From Anaerolineales bacterium (GTDB taxonomy: Bacteria > Chloroflexota > Anaerolineae > Anaerolineales > Villigracilaceae): 64,000 bases of DNA. The translations under genes and the position numbers were made by a program. The notes beneath the pieces were generated by a model. It was given only the letters and a program-made list of their open reading frames with translations. It had not been told where the DNA came from and searched no databases. Below, piece by piece: positions 56,236 through 64,000 of this stretch. The stretch spans positions 37,000-100,999 of the forward strand of contig JADGEO010000006.1 in the NCBI GenBank assembly GCA_016744335.1. The letters are read 5' to 3'. The first letter of the stretch is position 1; every line of letters starts with the position of its first letter.

Positions 56236-57606
56236 TTATTTCTTCTTTCCCTTGCCCTTCAAGACCACCCGAATTGGTGTGCCTAAAAACTCATAAGCAT
56301 CGCGAATGCGATTTTCAAGGAATCGTCTATAAGTGAAGTGCATCAATTTAGTATTATTAACATAAATCAAAAAAGTTGGCGGGTCGGTGCGAACTTGAGT
56401 CCCATAATAAATTTTTAGTCGTTTCCCTGCATGCAAAGGAGGGGGATGTGCGTCTAAGGCGTCACGCAAGAGGCTGTTTAATTTAGATGTTGGAATGCGC
56501 GTTAGCCGTGCTTCTTGTACTTTTAGTGCAAGCGGGAGTACCTTATCTACACGTTGCCCTGTCTTGGCAGAAATGAAAAGTAAAGGGACGTAGGGCATAA
56601 AGTTTAACTCTTGAAGAATTCTTTCTGTATAGTAATTCATTGTATACGAGTCTTTTTCTATGCTATCCCATTTATTTACGAGAACAATAGTGCTTTTCCA
56701 CGCATCAAGAATATACCCTGCTATATGTAAATCTTGGGCGGTGATGCCGCTATCTGCGTCAATCATGAGTAGAGCCACATCCGCGCGTTCAATTGCTTTA
56801 TGGGCACGAACAACGCTATAACGCTCTACGCCAGAATCTATTTTTCCACGTTTGCGGATACCAGCAGTATCAATGAGGGTTAGCGGAACACCCTCGTATT
56901 CAAATTGGGTATCTACAGCATCACGCGTTGTGCCTGCAATGGGGCTAACGATGGCGCGTTCTTCACCTGTGAGTTTATTAAGCAAACTCGATTTGCCCGC
57001 GTTAGGTTTTCCCACGATGGAAATTTTGACAGAATCATCTGCCTCTGCATCAGTTATGGAGAAGTCTGCCACAAGTTTGTCGAGTAAATCGCCAACATTG
57101 GCACCATGCACGGCTGAGATGGGGAGTGGTTCTCCTAGCCCGAGTTCGTAAAATTCACTAGCCGCGTTGCGCCGTGCCTCATTATCACATTTGTTGATAA
57201 CGAGATAGATGGGGGGATAAAAGCTACCATCTTCTAGTTTTTTCTGGCTACGGCGTAAAATTTCTGCCACTTCTCGGTCGGGAGGGGTGGGACCGCTCTC
57301 GCCATCTGCGAGGAAGAGAACGGCATCACATTCTTCGATGGCAACTTGTGCTTGAGATTTGATGTCTGAGATGAAATCTGCAGAGCCAATTGAAAGGGGC
57401 GTGTCTCCGCCATGCGTTGGGTCTATGCCGCCCGTGTCGATAACGTCGAAATAGATTCCGTTCCAATCTGATTCTGCAAGAATCCTATCGCGGGTGGTGC
57501 CGGGGGTATCGTCTACGATCGCGAGGCGTTCTCCGACAAGGCGGTTGAAGAGGGTGCTTTTGCCCACATTAGGGCGTCCTACGAGGGCTACTACTGGTTT
57601 TGACAT
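56236..57606 (-). CDS. der: Ribosome-associated GTPase Der (EngA)
   Basis: This 456-residue protein has two GTPase domains: GRPNVGKST (first) and GKPNAGKSS (second), with TPGTTRD and NKCD/NKWD base-recognition motifs, and a C-terminal KH-like domain. Der assists assembly of the large ribosomal subunit. ATG 57606 is the family start; the longer open frame upstream (to 57762) is not similar. The gene is the downstream neighbour of the cdaA-ybbR pair but separated by about 300 bases. Confidence 0.97.
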   Translation of the reverse strand: MSKPVVALVGRPNVGKSTLFNRLVGERLAIVDDTPGTTRDRILAESDWNGIYFDVIDTGGIDPTHGGDTPLSIGSADFISDIKSQAQVAIEECDAVLFLADGESGPTPPDREVAEILRRSQKKLEDGSFYPPIYLVINKCDNEARRNAASEFYELGLGEPLPISAVHGANVGDLLDKLVADFSITDAEADDSVKISIVGKPNAGKSSLLNKLTGEERAIVSPIAGTTRDAVDTQFEYEGVPLTLIDTAGIRKRGKIDSGVERYSVVRAHKAIERADVALLMIDADSGITAQDLHIAGYILDAWKSTIVLVNKWDSIEKDSYTMNYYTERILQELNFMPYVPLLFISAKTGQRVDKVLPLALKVQEARLTRIPTSKLNSLLRDALDAHPPPLHAGKRLKIYYGTQVRTDPPTFLIYVNNTKLMHFTYRRFLENRIRDAYEFLGTPIRVVLKGKGKKK

Positions 57607-57908
57607 AAGGTTTTCTTTAGGTGTATTATTGAGAATGAGTATTAGTTTTTTTAACGCGAATGCTCGCGAATTGACGAATGGTGCGAATAAAAGAAAAAGC
57701 ACTAAAATTCGCTGAAGTTTTTGGAGTGTAAGTCTCCCGACTTCGCTTTTTTCATAATGCAAAGAGTAAGGGCGAGATAAATCTCGCGTTACGGGGTAGG
57801 GTGGGGCAGAAAAAAGGTTACGCTAAACAGATGTTCATTGGTAGGCACACAAGATAAGGTTACGCGCGCTGTGCGGGCACTTCATCCAAGAAAAGACGTT
57901 TTTTTATC
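57607..57908. other. Intergenic region before der
   Basis: This region holds the likely der promoter, a gcgagataaatctcgc palindrome near 57771, related to those at 44940-44990, and a ttttggagtgtaagtctcccgac segment like the MITE at 46937. No gene is visible. Confidence 0.5.
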
Positions 57909-59156
57909 CTATGGTATCACGGTTGGTGTGACAAAGGGTGTTTGACTGATTATAACTTGGATACTTTCTGGCAGTATTGATTCTACACTAATTTCATCGT
58001 TTAAAATTTCAACCGAGGGCACGAGTTGATATTCGCCTACGGCGAGCTCGGCTACATCCACGATTACGCGCAGGTCAGCGGGGTTGAGGTTATCGAGTGC
58101 AGGCAGGGGACCCGAAACAATGACATCTATGGTGAGGGGTGAGAGCTGTGCGTAAAGTGCGGGGTCGAGATTGATAATCTCTATTGGTTTTTCAGCTATG
58201 GTGAGACTGCCTAAAATGGCTTCTATGCTCACTTCAACCAGCACACTTTGGTCACCAATAATTGTCACATTTTCTGGCAAAATTAAGCCAACACGAGCAG
58301 AAAAATCTTCGTTGGCATCGTTAAGGTCTACGGGGTCTGTTTCTACAACACCAGGCATGTCGTTGACCAATTGTGTATCTGCTGAGTAGACCGTGACAAC
58401 GGGTGGGAATACAGAGATATTTGTGAGGCGATAATAATCGGCAACTTGTCCCGTTACACCTACTTTTACGGCTACATCTCTGTATCCGCCTTGTTGGCTG
58501 ATTGGAATTTGCAAACTAATTTCTTCAGGGGTAAGGCTGAGATCGTGTATGATTTGCTCATTTTCATCTCGAATTATCAGTGAAAGGGTTTCATCAATAC
58601 TTTCGTTGGCATCATTTATATCAAAAGATGCGTATATTTTATCAACTTGTTCTACCAAAGATTTCGTGCCTGAAATAGTAACTTTTTTAGGGCTGTAGCT
58701 GGTGTGCCCTGCGCTATACCCAATTGCTGGTTCACCTGTAATTTCTATTTCAATAGGGAGTGTACGTGTCGTTAGTTCTTCGAGTGTTATATGGATAGAC
58801 GCAGGTGAGACAGTAATAATTTGCGTTGGTTGGTGGGCAATTTGGATTTGAGGTTCTAGTGAGTATTCTCCTGCTTCAAGCCCTGAAAGATCGAGAACTG
58901 CTCGAATGCTTTCTTTGTCGGCTAGAATTTTTTCCCAAACAGAGTGGGGCGCGCGTAGGGTTAGCTTGATTTCATCATCGTAATCGTTGGTGATGAGAAG
59001 AGCGGTTGCTTGCCCCACAGTTTCAACTGGAATGGGGGAGGGGTAGATAAGCTCTTCGTTGGGGTCTGAGGCGTTAACAGCGGCAACCCAAACGATAATT
59101 GCAAGAATTAGCGCAAGAAGAAAAGAGCCGATATTTTTGCCAAGCCAGCGTAACAT
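57909..59156 (-). CDS. YbbR domain protein (CdaR-like)
   Basis: This 415-residue membrane-anchored protein has one N-terminal helix (NIGSFLLALILAIIVWVAAV) and several YbbR beta-domains with repeated motifs such as TLPIEIEITGEPAIGYSAG and QGGYRDVAVKVGVTGQ. CdaR of Bacillus is the YbbR-type regulator of the diadenylate cyclase CdaA, encoded directly upstream here with a 1-base gap. It probably controls c-di-AMP synthesis from outside the membrane. Confidence 0.9.
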   Translation of the reverse strand: MLRWLGKNIGSFLLALILAIIVWVAAVNASDPNEELIYPSPIPVETVGQATALLITNDYDDEIKLTLRAPHSVWEKILADKESIRAVLDLSGLEAGEYSLEPQIQIAHQPTQIITVSPASIHITLEELTTRTLPIEIEITGEPAIGYSAGHTSYSPKKVTISGTKSLVEQVDKIYASFDINDANESIDETLSLIIRDENEQIIHDLSLTPEEISLQIPISQQGGYRDVAVKVGVTGQVADYYRLTNISVFPPVVTVYSADTQLVNDMPGVVETDPVDLNDANEDFSARVGLILPENVTIIGDQSVLVEVSIEAILGSLTIAEKPIEIINLDPALYAQLSPLTIDVIVSGPLPALDNLNPADLRVIVDVAELAVGEYQLVPSVEILNDEISVESILPESIQVIISQTPFVTPTVIP

Positions 59157-59157
59157 A

Positions 59158-60036
59158 TTATTTTTCCTCTTCTTTTTTCTGCGTAAACAAAAAAGGTAAA
59201 TAGTGTTCTAAAAAGCCTACACTGCGCGTCAACCCTGAAGGGCGGTAAAAAGTAAAGAGGATATTCTCTAAGCGTTCTAAGCTAAGTTGTTGGATAATGC
59301 GCCCACTTTGGGCGATAGAAACATCTCCGTTTTCTTCTGAGATAACCAGAGCAAGGGCATCACTTTTTTCTGAGATGCCTAAGGCGGCACGATGCCGAAG
59401 TCCCATCTCGCGCTCGGGGGAGCGTTCGAGAATACCGCTCGAGGAGAGCGGCATGATGCAAGAAGCCGCGGCAATCCTGAAATCTGTGATGATAACGGCA
59501 CCATCATGCAGTGGTGTATTTGGGTAAAAAATTTGCAAAAGAATTTCTGGGGTGACGGTTGTATCCATTTGCACACCGGTTTTGATATATTCTGCAAGAT
59601 TATCGAGCCGTTGCAAAATAATTAGCGCGCCATGCTGACGAGCAGAGAGCCGAGCTGTTGCACTGATTGTAGCCTCAATCATTGCTTCCATTTTAGTATC
59701 TGCGTTTGGGCTATTAATGGGATTTATTGCCCCCGCACGCCCTATGCGTTCAAGAGCACGCCGTATCTCTGGTGCAAAAATAACAGGGATCGACAAAAGC
59801 AAAGCAGGAAGCGTGGCATTAATAAACCATGAAAAAGCAGGCAAATCTAAGATGCTGGTTAGAAAGACAATAAAAACAACCAACAAAAGAATGCCGCGCA
59901 AAAGAGCCATTGCCTGTGTATCGCGCAGAATATAGAGCAAAGCAAAAAAGATTAGCGTGACGAGAAAAATATCGACAAGGCTTAACCAATCAAGTCGCTC
60001 AAAAAAGAAGAGGATATCGCTAAGGAAATCAGTCAC
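59158..60036 (-). CDS. cdaA: Diadenylate cyclase CdaA
   Basis: This 292-residue enzyme has three N-terminal hydrophobic segments (about 20-80) and a DAC domain with PLHDGAVII (DGA at 178-180) and LRHRAALG (RHR at 214-216). It joins two ATP molecules to c-di-AMP, the second messenger for potassium and osmotic balance. It precedes the YbbR-domain regulator gene with one base between them. Length and order match the cdaA-cdaR arrangement of Gram-positive bacteria. Confidence 0.95.
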   Translation of the reverse strand: MTDFLSDILFFFERLDWLSLVDIFLVTLIFFALLYILRDTQAMALLRGILLLVVFIVFLTSILDLPAFSWFINATLPALLLSIPVIFAPEIRRALERIGRAGAINPINSPNADTKMEAMIEATISATARLSARQHGALIILQRLDNLAEYIKTGVQMDTTVTPEILLQIFYPNTPLHDGAVIITDFRIAAASCIMPLSSSGILERSPEREMGLRHRAALGISEKSDALALVISEENGDVSIAQSGRIIQQLSLERLENILFTFYRPSGLTRSVGFLEHYLPFLFTQKKEEEK

Positions 60037-60052
60037 AAGAAGTAATAGAGAT

Positions 60053-60079
60053 AAAAATGGGCTGGAAAAACCAGCCCAT
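60053..60079 (-). terminator. Terminator after coaE
   Basis: ATGGGCTGG-TTTTT-CCAGCCCAT read on the minus strand, followed by TTTT, forms a 9-bp hairpin between the coaE stop (60088) and the cdaA start (60036). Confidence 0.75.
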
Positions 60080-60087
60080 AAATTTGA

Positions 60088-61209
60088 TTAAATCGGGCGT
60101 AGCACCCGATCTACGCGAAGTTGCTTAAAAAAGAGCGTTTTATCAGGGGTAAGTTTTTCTTTTGCCGAGTCTTTCCAAGCTTGTACACCTAAAGATTCGG
60201 GTGTTCGTTTTTCATAACCAAGTGTTTTCCAAAATTCTTCAGATTTTGCAACATCACCTCTCAAGAAAAGTAAAGAAGCTTCACTTTGCAAAGACTTTGA
60301 CGCTTTTTCAATTTCTTCAATTAAAGTCTTATACCCATCTTTGGGGGCTATATCGGCGTTAATGCAAAGATCGACTGTGCGCGTAACTAAATTTTCAACT
60401 TGCCAACCCGCTAAGCCCACCAACTTTGCATCTGATACAAGAATAAAGAAAGCTTTTTCTCCAAAGGCTTCCATTACCCCACCCGCGTTCATCTCAACAT
60501 TGCCTAAACGGGTCATTAACGCCGCTATTGCCTCTGCATTTTTGGGGAGCCCGCGCTTAACCGAGAAGACGCCGCCTTTAACTTCTACGACTTCTTCAAC
60601 CTTTTCTTTACGATTAATTTTCTTCCAACCGGCAGAAACTTGTTTCCATAATTCTTCAAAAGAACCCGTATTGTCAATCACAATATCGGCGGCTTCAATT
60701 TTATCTTTTTGAGAATTTTGAGCTTGAATACGTTGGTGAGCAGTTGTCTCATCTAAACCACGTTTTTTCATTAGGCGAGAGGCTTGCAGTGCCTCAGAAG
60801 CATCTGTTACCCAAATACTATCGCATAAAGAAGCAAGTTCACCTTCAAGTAATTTGATTGCCTCAATCACAATCACCTCATGTTTTGAGCGTTTTGCCAA
60901 AAGTTCTACAGCTTGCCCCACAAAAGGATGAACAATTTCCTCCAATTTCTTTAGCGCATCAGGAGAAGAAAAAACCACCTGCGCCAGTCTGGCGCGGTCA
61001 ATCTCTTGGTTTGCATCTAAAAGCCATTGTCCAAAAGTGTTTAAAATCGGCTGATACGCCGGCGCACCCTTAGCCATAGCTCGGTGAGAGAGCGCATCCG
61101 CATCAATACTATATGCGCCTAAATGCTCTAGCATCTTACGCACCACGCTCTTTCCTGTGGCGATATTTCCCGTCAGACCAATTACATATTTTCCTTGCCA
61201 ATTGCTCAC
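60088..61209 (-). CDS. coaE: Dephospho-CoA kinase fused to a GNAT-like domain
   Basis: Residues 1-195 of 373 are dephospho-CoA kinase, the last step of coenzyme A synthesis: GLTGNIATGKSVV (P-loop), YSIDADALSHRA, and IDNTGSFEELW. The remaining residues 200-373 resemble a GNAT acetyltransferase (FSVKRGLPKNAEAIAALM, FFILVSDAKLVGLAGWQVE, FWKTLGYEKRTPESLG). I infer a fusion seen in Chloroflexota; the substrate of the second domain is unknown. Linking CoA formation with a CoA-dependent enzyme would be logical. ATG 61209 is used. Confidence 0.9.
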   Translation of the reverse strand: MSNWQGKYVIGLTGNIATGKSVVRKMLEHLGAYSIDADALSHRAMAKGAPAYQPILNTFGQWLLDANQEIDRARLAQVVFSSPDALKKLEEIVHPFVGQAVELLAKRSKHEVIVIEAIKLLEGELASLCDSIWVTDASEALQASRLMKKRGLDETTAHQRIQAQNSQKDKIEAADIVIDNTGSFEELWKQVSAGWKKINRKEKVEEVVEVKGGVFSVKRGLPKNAEAIAALMTRLGNVEMNAGGVMEAFGEKAFFILVSDAKLVGLAGWQVENLVTRTVDLCINADIAPKDGYKTLIEEIEKASKSLQSEASLLFLRGDVAKSEEFWKTLGYEKRTPESLGVQAWKDSAKEKLTPDKTLFFKQLRVDRVLRPI

Positions 61210-61387
61210 GATAGCACTCCTGATAAATAAAGAATTGAAAACAGTATTATTTTACTATAAAAAGCATCTTAGACCCTTCGTCTTTTTTCTGACTTGGATG
61301 AGAGACCACAATGCGCGTGATTTTGGCTTGCTTTCGTTGTGGATGTGTTATCTCGGCGTGAACATTTCGTCACAAAGCATAAAAGAT

Positions 61388-61416
61388 TTGACCATCTCCC
61401 TACAAAAGAGTATCAT
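61388..61416 (+). promoter_or_regulatory. rnpB promoter
   Basis: TTGACC (61388-61393) and TATCAT (61411-61416) are 17 bases apart; transcription would start near 61422, at the 5' end of the RNase P RNA. Confidence 0.7.
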
Positions 61417-61420
61417 CACC

Positions 61421-61772
61421 CTACCTCAGGCTGGTCGGGCGATTGCGGAGCAGATTCTTCTGCTTCGAGGAAAGTCCGCACTTCGTAGGGCATGGTGCCG
61501 TGGAAAGCACGGGATGGAGAAATCTATCGGATCGGGTCACAGAAAATAGTAGCCTCACCCTTTAAGGGTGACGGTGATAGTGAAAAGGTGGTGTAAGAGA
61601 CCACCAGCATGTGCAGCAATGTGCATGGCTAGACAACCCTCACCAGAAGCAAGGTCAAGCAGAGACAATGAGCTGCCCGCTCCCAAGTCTCAGGTAGACT
61701 GCACAGATAGATAATCGCCAAGGGGATGAAAATCCCTGAACAAGATGCGGCTTATAGACCAGCCTGAGGCAT
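61421..61772 (+). ncRNA. rnpB: RNase P RNA, bacterial class A
   Basis: The catalytic RNA of RNase P, which cuts the 5' leader from tRNA precursors. Ends CCTCAGGCTGGT (61424-61435) and ACCAGCCTGAGG (61758-61769) pair as P1. The conserved core GAGGAAAGTCC lies at 61467-61477, and GATAGATAATCGCC and ATGCGGCTTATAGACC mark the 3' part. The length, about 350 bases, is normal. A promoter lies directly upstream; T-rich sequence follows. Confidence 0.95.
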
Positions 61773-62508
61773 TTTTTGCATATTTCTTTAGGGAGAGATT
61801 CTATGTCCCACCAGTTGCACAACAGCTTGACTCGCATCCTAACCGCTGACGGGGAGAAAGTATCGCTTCGCACGCCAAACAAGAACGTTTCGCCGCCATC
61901 GTTGCGCGCTACGAGTGGCTACGGTCCTAGCAAAGGGAGTCTGAGCGTCAGGTCGAGGGTTAGATGAGAGTTTTTGGGAGTAAGGAAAAACATGAATAAA
62001 AAAGAGTGGAGTAAATCTGTAGCTAAAGAAACTGCAGAATTAGAAAAACTTCTGGTCACATGACAGTTTGGAAGAAGAAGCGCGTGTTGGTTGAGTAGGC
62101 GATGCTTTTCGCCGTATCGAAACCAAGAATTAGTATAAAATCGGCTTTTTCGTGGCTTCGATACGCTCCGAAAAAGCATTCGGAGCTACTCAGCCACCTG
62201 CAAAAACAAAAGTGTCATGTCGCTAGAAAAACTCTAGTCCTAACGGATTTTATAGCTTGTCCTCCGCCCCTCTCAGCCTTCGCGTAGCATATCCGAAGGG
62301 ATGTCCGAATAGGCAGGGGATAGGTTTTGTTTGAGAGAAAACAGTAGACCTTTTGCAAAAGTCTGTTTTCTCTACGCTCCCTGTGCCGTTCTCGGCGCAG
62401 GCTTCTCTAAAATACGCCGCCGAGGACGGCGACTAGAGCACTTATGCAAGAAGTTTAGTATCACGAGACATTCACTATTTAGCCAAATCGACAGAAAAGG
62501 AATCAAAG
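61773..62508. repeat. Intergenic region with repeats, no supported gene
   Basis: Bases 62089-62198 are a GGTTGAGTAGGC element (ggttgagtaggcgatgctt at left, cgatacgctccg...ctactcagccacc at right). Bases 62351-62450 are a double-hairpin copy with some substitutions (gtgccgttctcggc). Bases 61804-61967 have an open frame (MSHQLHNSLT...) with a second frame containing QERFAAIVARYEWLR; both look like decayed coding sequence. Confidence 0.65.
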
Positions 62509-62979
62509 ATGAACGAAGATGATTTAAGATTTATCCGTGTTGCCATTGAAGTTGCACAAAAAGCCAGAGAGAACGGAAACCATCCATTTGGCGCAATACT
62601 GGTTGGCGAAAATGGGCAGATACTCCTGAAGGCTGAAAACAGCGTCAATACCGAAAGAGATTGCACTGGGCACGCTGAGACCAATTTAATGCGATTGGCA
62701 TCGAAGAAATATGATGCCGATTTTCTCGCAAAATGTACCCTCTACACCAGCACAGAACCTTGTGCTATGTGCTCAGGTGCTATATTTTGGGGAAACGTGA
62801 GGCGAGTGGTATATGGCCTCACTGAAGAAGGACTGTATAAAATGGTAGATGAGAATGCCGAAGAAGTTCTTTATTTGCCTTCTCGAGAACTTTTCGCAAA
62901 GGGACGAAAGAAAATTGAAGTTCTTGGTCCTGTGCTTGAAGAAGAAGCAAGAAAGGTGCATGAAGGATTTTGGCAGTAA
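62509..62979 (+). CDS. Nucleoside/base deaminase (guanine deaminase-like)
   Basis: This 156-residue cytidine-deaminase-fold enzyme has TGHAETNLM (His55, Glu57) and STEPCAMCSGAI (Cys85, Cys88) as zinc and catalytic residues. The protein resembles guanine deaminases of this fold more than TadA, since the tRNA-binding region is not evident. The N-terminal region (LRFIRVAIEVAQKAREN) is typical. ATG 62509 lacks a strong ribosome binding site; the gene follows a repeat-rich gap. Confidence 0.88.
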   Translation: MNEDDLRFIRVAIEVAQKARENGNHPFGAILVGENGQILLKAENSVNTERDCTGHAETNLMRLASKKYDADFLAKCTLYTSTEPCAMCSGAIFWGNVRRVVYGLTEEGLYKMVDENAEEVLYLPSRELFAKGRKKIEVLGPVLEEEARKVHEGFWQ

Positions 62980-63174
62980 ACACAGAATAAATATCTGCTT
63001 CTCTCACGGAAAAATGGAGATGCCTTTTGGGACGAGATTCAAGTTTTTCGCAGATGACACATCATCCGCAAGCGTGAGAGGCTGAGGGGCAAGTCGAGGG
63101 GTTGTTTCAGAGCTTGTTTAGCGAAACATTCTAATGTTTAAAATGAACACAGTATAGGCTATGAGGTAATGAAA

Positions 63175-63792
63175 ATGTCTGAAGAGAATGTTGAAATCAC
63201 AAGAGCTAGAATGGACTCAAAAACTAGGATTACCGTTGCGCTTATTGGCGTTATTGGTCTCGTCATCGGTGCCATAGTTGGTCCTTTAGTCGAAAAAGGA
63301 ATCAATAGTTCACATGAAGAAAATAAGGTTGTATCTCTTCCCATTGAGCAAATTTCCCAAAAAATATTTTCTTATGCAGGGAATAATAACCCTGATGCTG
63401 GTTGGGGCACATTCTGGCTTATCTACGACGAAGAACAAAAACCTACCTATAAATTCGAATATGATCTTCCAGAAGATAAATATGGTTACGCAGGCTTGGC
63501 TTTCCAATTTGATGAACCTCAAAATTTGGACGCCTATAGTGGCGTGGAGTTCACGATCACTTTCCAAGAAGAAAGCGGGCGGGTAGATTTCTTCATCAAG
63601 GATAATGCCAGTAATAATGCTCAAATGCAGATTGCCTCCAAGAGAACGGGCGAAGATATCATTCGATATAAGTTTTCTAGTTTTCCTAATATAGAGTTTT
63701 CGGCGATTAAAGAGATTGGTCTGAATGTTGACACAAATGTTAGTACAGGCAATTATCATCTTGAAATCAAAGATATTCGCTTTGTAGAATAA
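63175..63792 (+). CDS. Membrane-anchored protein with CBM-like domain
   Basis: This 205-residue protein has one N-terminal membrane segment (about 20-42, VALIGVIGLVIGAIVGPLV) and an extracytoplasmic beta domain with GWGTFWLIYDEE, FDEPQNLDAYSGVEFTI and YHLEIKDIRFVE. The pattern of a jelly-roll with a terminal KDIRFV resembles CBM11/CIA30-like carbohydrate or ligand-binding domains. GAGG 8 bases upstream favours ATG 63175 over 63169. Function unknown. Confidence 0.68.
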   Translation: MSEENVEITRARMDSKTRITVALIGVIGLVIGAIVGPLVEKGINSSHEENKVVSLPIEQISQKIFSYAGNNNPDAGWGTFWLIYDEEQKPTYKFEYDLPEDKYGYAGLAFQFDEPQNLDAYSGVEFTITFQEESGRVDFFIKDNASNNAQMQIASKRTGEDIIRYKFSSFPNIEFSAIKEIGLNVDTNVSTGNYHLEIKDIRFVE

Positions 63793-63888
63793 AGAATGAC
63801 TTTGTACAACGATTGTCGCGCATTATCTGTGGTTTTAGCCGCAAATGAGAGAGGTTGAGCACCAAGGCGAGATGGGCATTCAGAGCTA

Positions 63889-63916
63889 GAAAAAAGCACT
63901 TTTATGTGCTTTTTTC
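63889..63916 (+). terminator. Rho-independent terminator
   Basis: GAAAAAAGCAC pairs with GTGCTTTTTTC around a six-base loop; it ends the transcript of the CBM-like protein gene. Confidence 0.85.
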
Positions 63917-63971
63917 TTGTGTGTTAAACTAAGCTTATTATAGAAAACAATCACGAAAGGAAACTCTATTT

Positions 63972-64000
63972 ATGGCACTTATCAGCCTGCAAGATGTCAA
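63972..64000 (+). CDS. Start of a probable ABC-type ATPase gene (partial)
   Basis: ATG 63972 with AAAGGAAA upstream opens a frame MALISLQDV that runs off the window. The first residues match the usual start of ABC-F proteins (ISLQDVxxxFG), but nine residues cannot prove it. Confidence 0.4.

Noticed and set aside
61776..61967. 63-residue open frame downstream of rnpB
   Set aside because: The frame is short and no motif is known; a second frame in the same place has equally plausible protein-like sequence, suggesting decay.

Overview
The window looks like a chromosome segment of an uncultured or little-studied Chloroflexota bacterium, probably of class Anaerolineae. The evidence is inferential. 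Many lipoproteins carry Thr/Pro-rich TPT-type linkers. Gene sets such as DUF58/MoxR, a CoaE-GNAT fusion and cdaA-ybbR are present. GC content is moderate, and intergenic spaces are full of short palindromic repeats. No rRNA gene is present, so the taxonomy stays provisional.

Layout. Bases 1-4300 hold a DUF4129 / MoxR / DUF58 membrane-associated operon interrupted by a frameshifted GxxExxY gene with inverted-repeat flanks. Bases 4300-13200 are mixed: nucleotidyltransferase (MntA/HEPN-like and another) remnants, an OleB-OleC hydrocarbon-pathway pair, an AT-rich single-gene DUF262/DUF1524 (GmrSD-like) defence gene ending exactly on a relic of the tsaD 5' end, then a lipoprotein, intact tsaD and a Tat polysaccharide deacetylase. 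Bases 13200-24000 are housekeeping: a small structured transcription unit, pfkA, a solute-binding lipoprotein, a site-2 protease, a selenocysteine tRNA (selC), htpG, manA, osmC, NYN and histone-deacetylase-like genes.

Bases 24300-31850 carry a tightly overlapping sulfur/redox operon: ArsR, TusA, an MvhD-like protein, two HdrA/QmoA-type flavoproteins, a small winged helix protein, a HdrC/QmoC-like membrane Fe-S protein and DsrE, with a LysR gene alongside. A two-component pair follows. Bases 34500-37800 are repeat-rich and hold a PqqD-Tat-DUF1554 fusion protein.

Bases 37800-46800 are the most interesting part. An octaheme cytochrome with HybA-like and HybB/NrfD-like partners lies next to a LysR regulator. 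The LysR gene is divergent from a dodecaheme lipoprotein cytochrome interrupted by one in-frame TGA. That TGA is followed at the right distance by a bSECIS-like hairpin, and the window also encodes tRNA-Sec. Next comes a lipoprotein made of four rhodanese domains. I read this as a selenoprotein-containing extracytoplasmic electron-transfer module acting on sulfur or selenium compounds, reminiscent of the Geobacter ext genes.

Bases 47100-64000 return to housekeeping: PD40 protein, RluA-type pseudouridine synthase, mnmA, M32 carboxypeptidase, der, cdaA/ybbR, coaE-GNAT fusion, RNase P RNA, a nucleoside deaminase and the start of a probable ABC ATPase gene.
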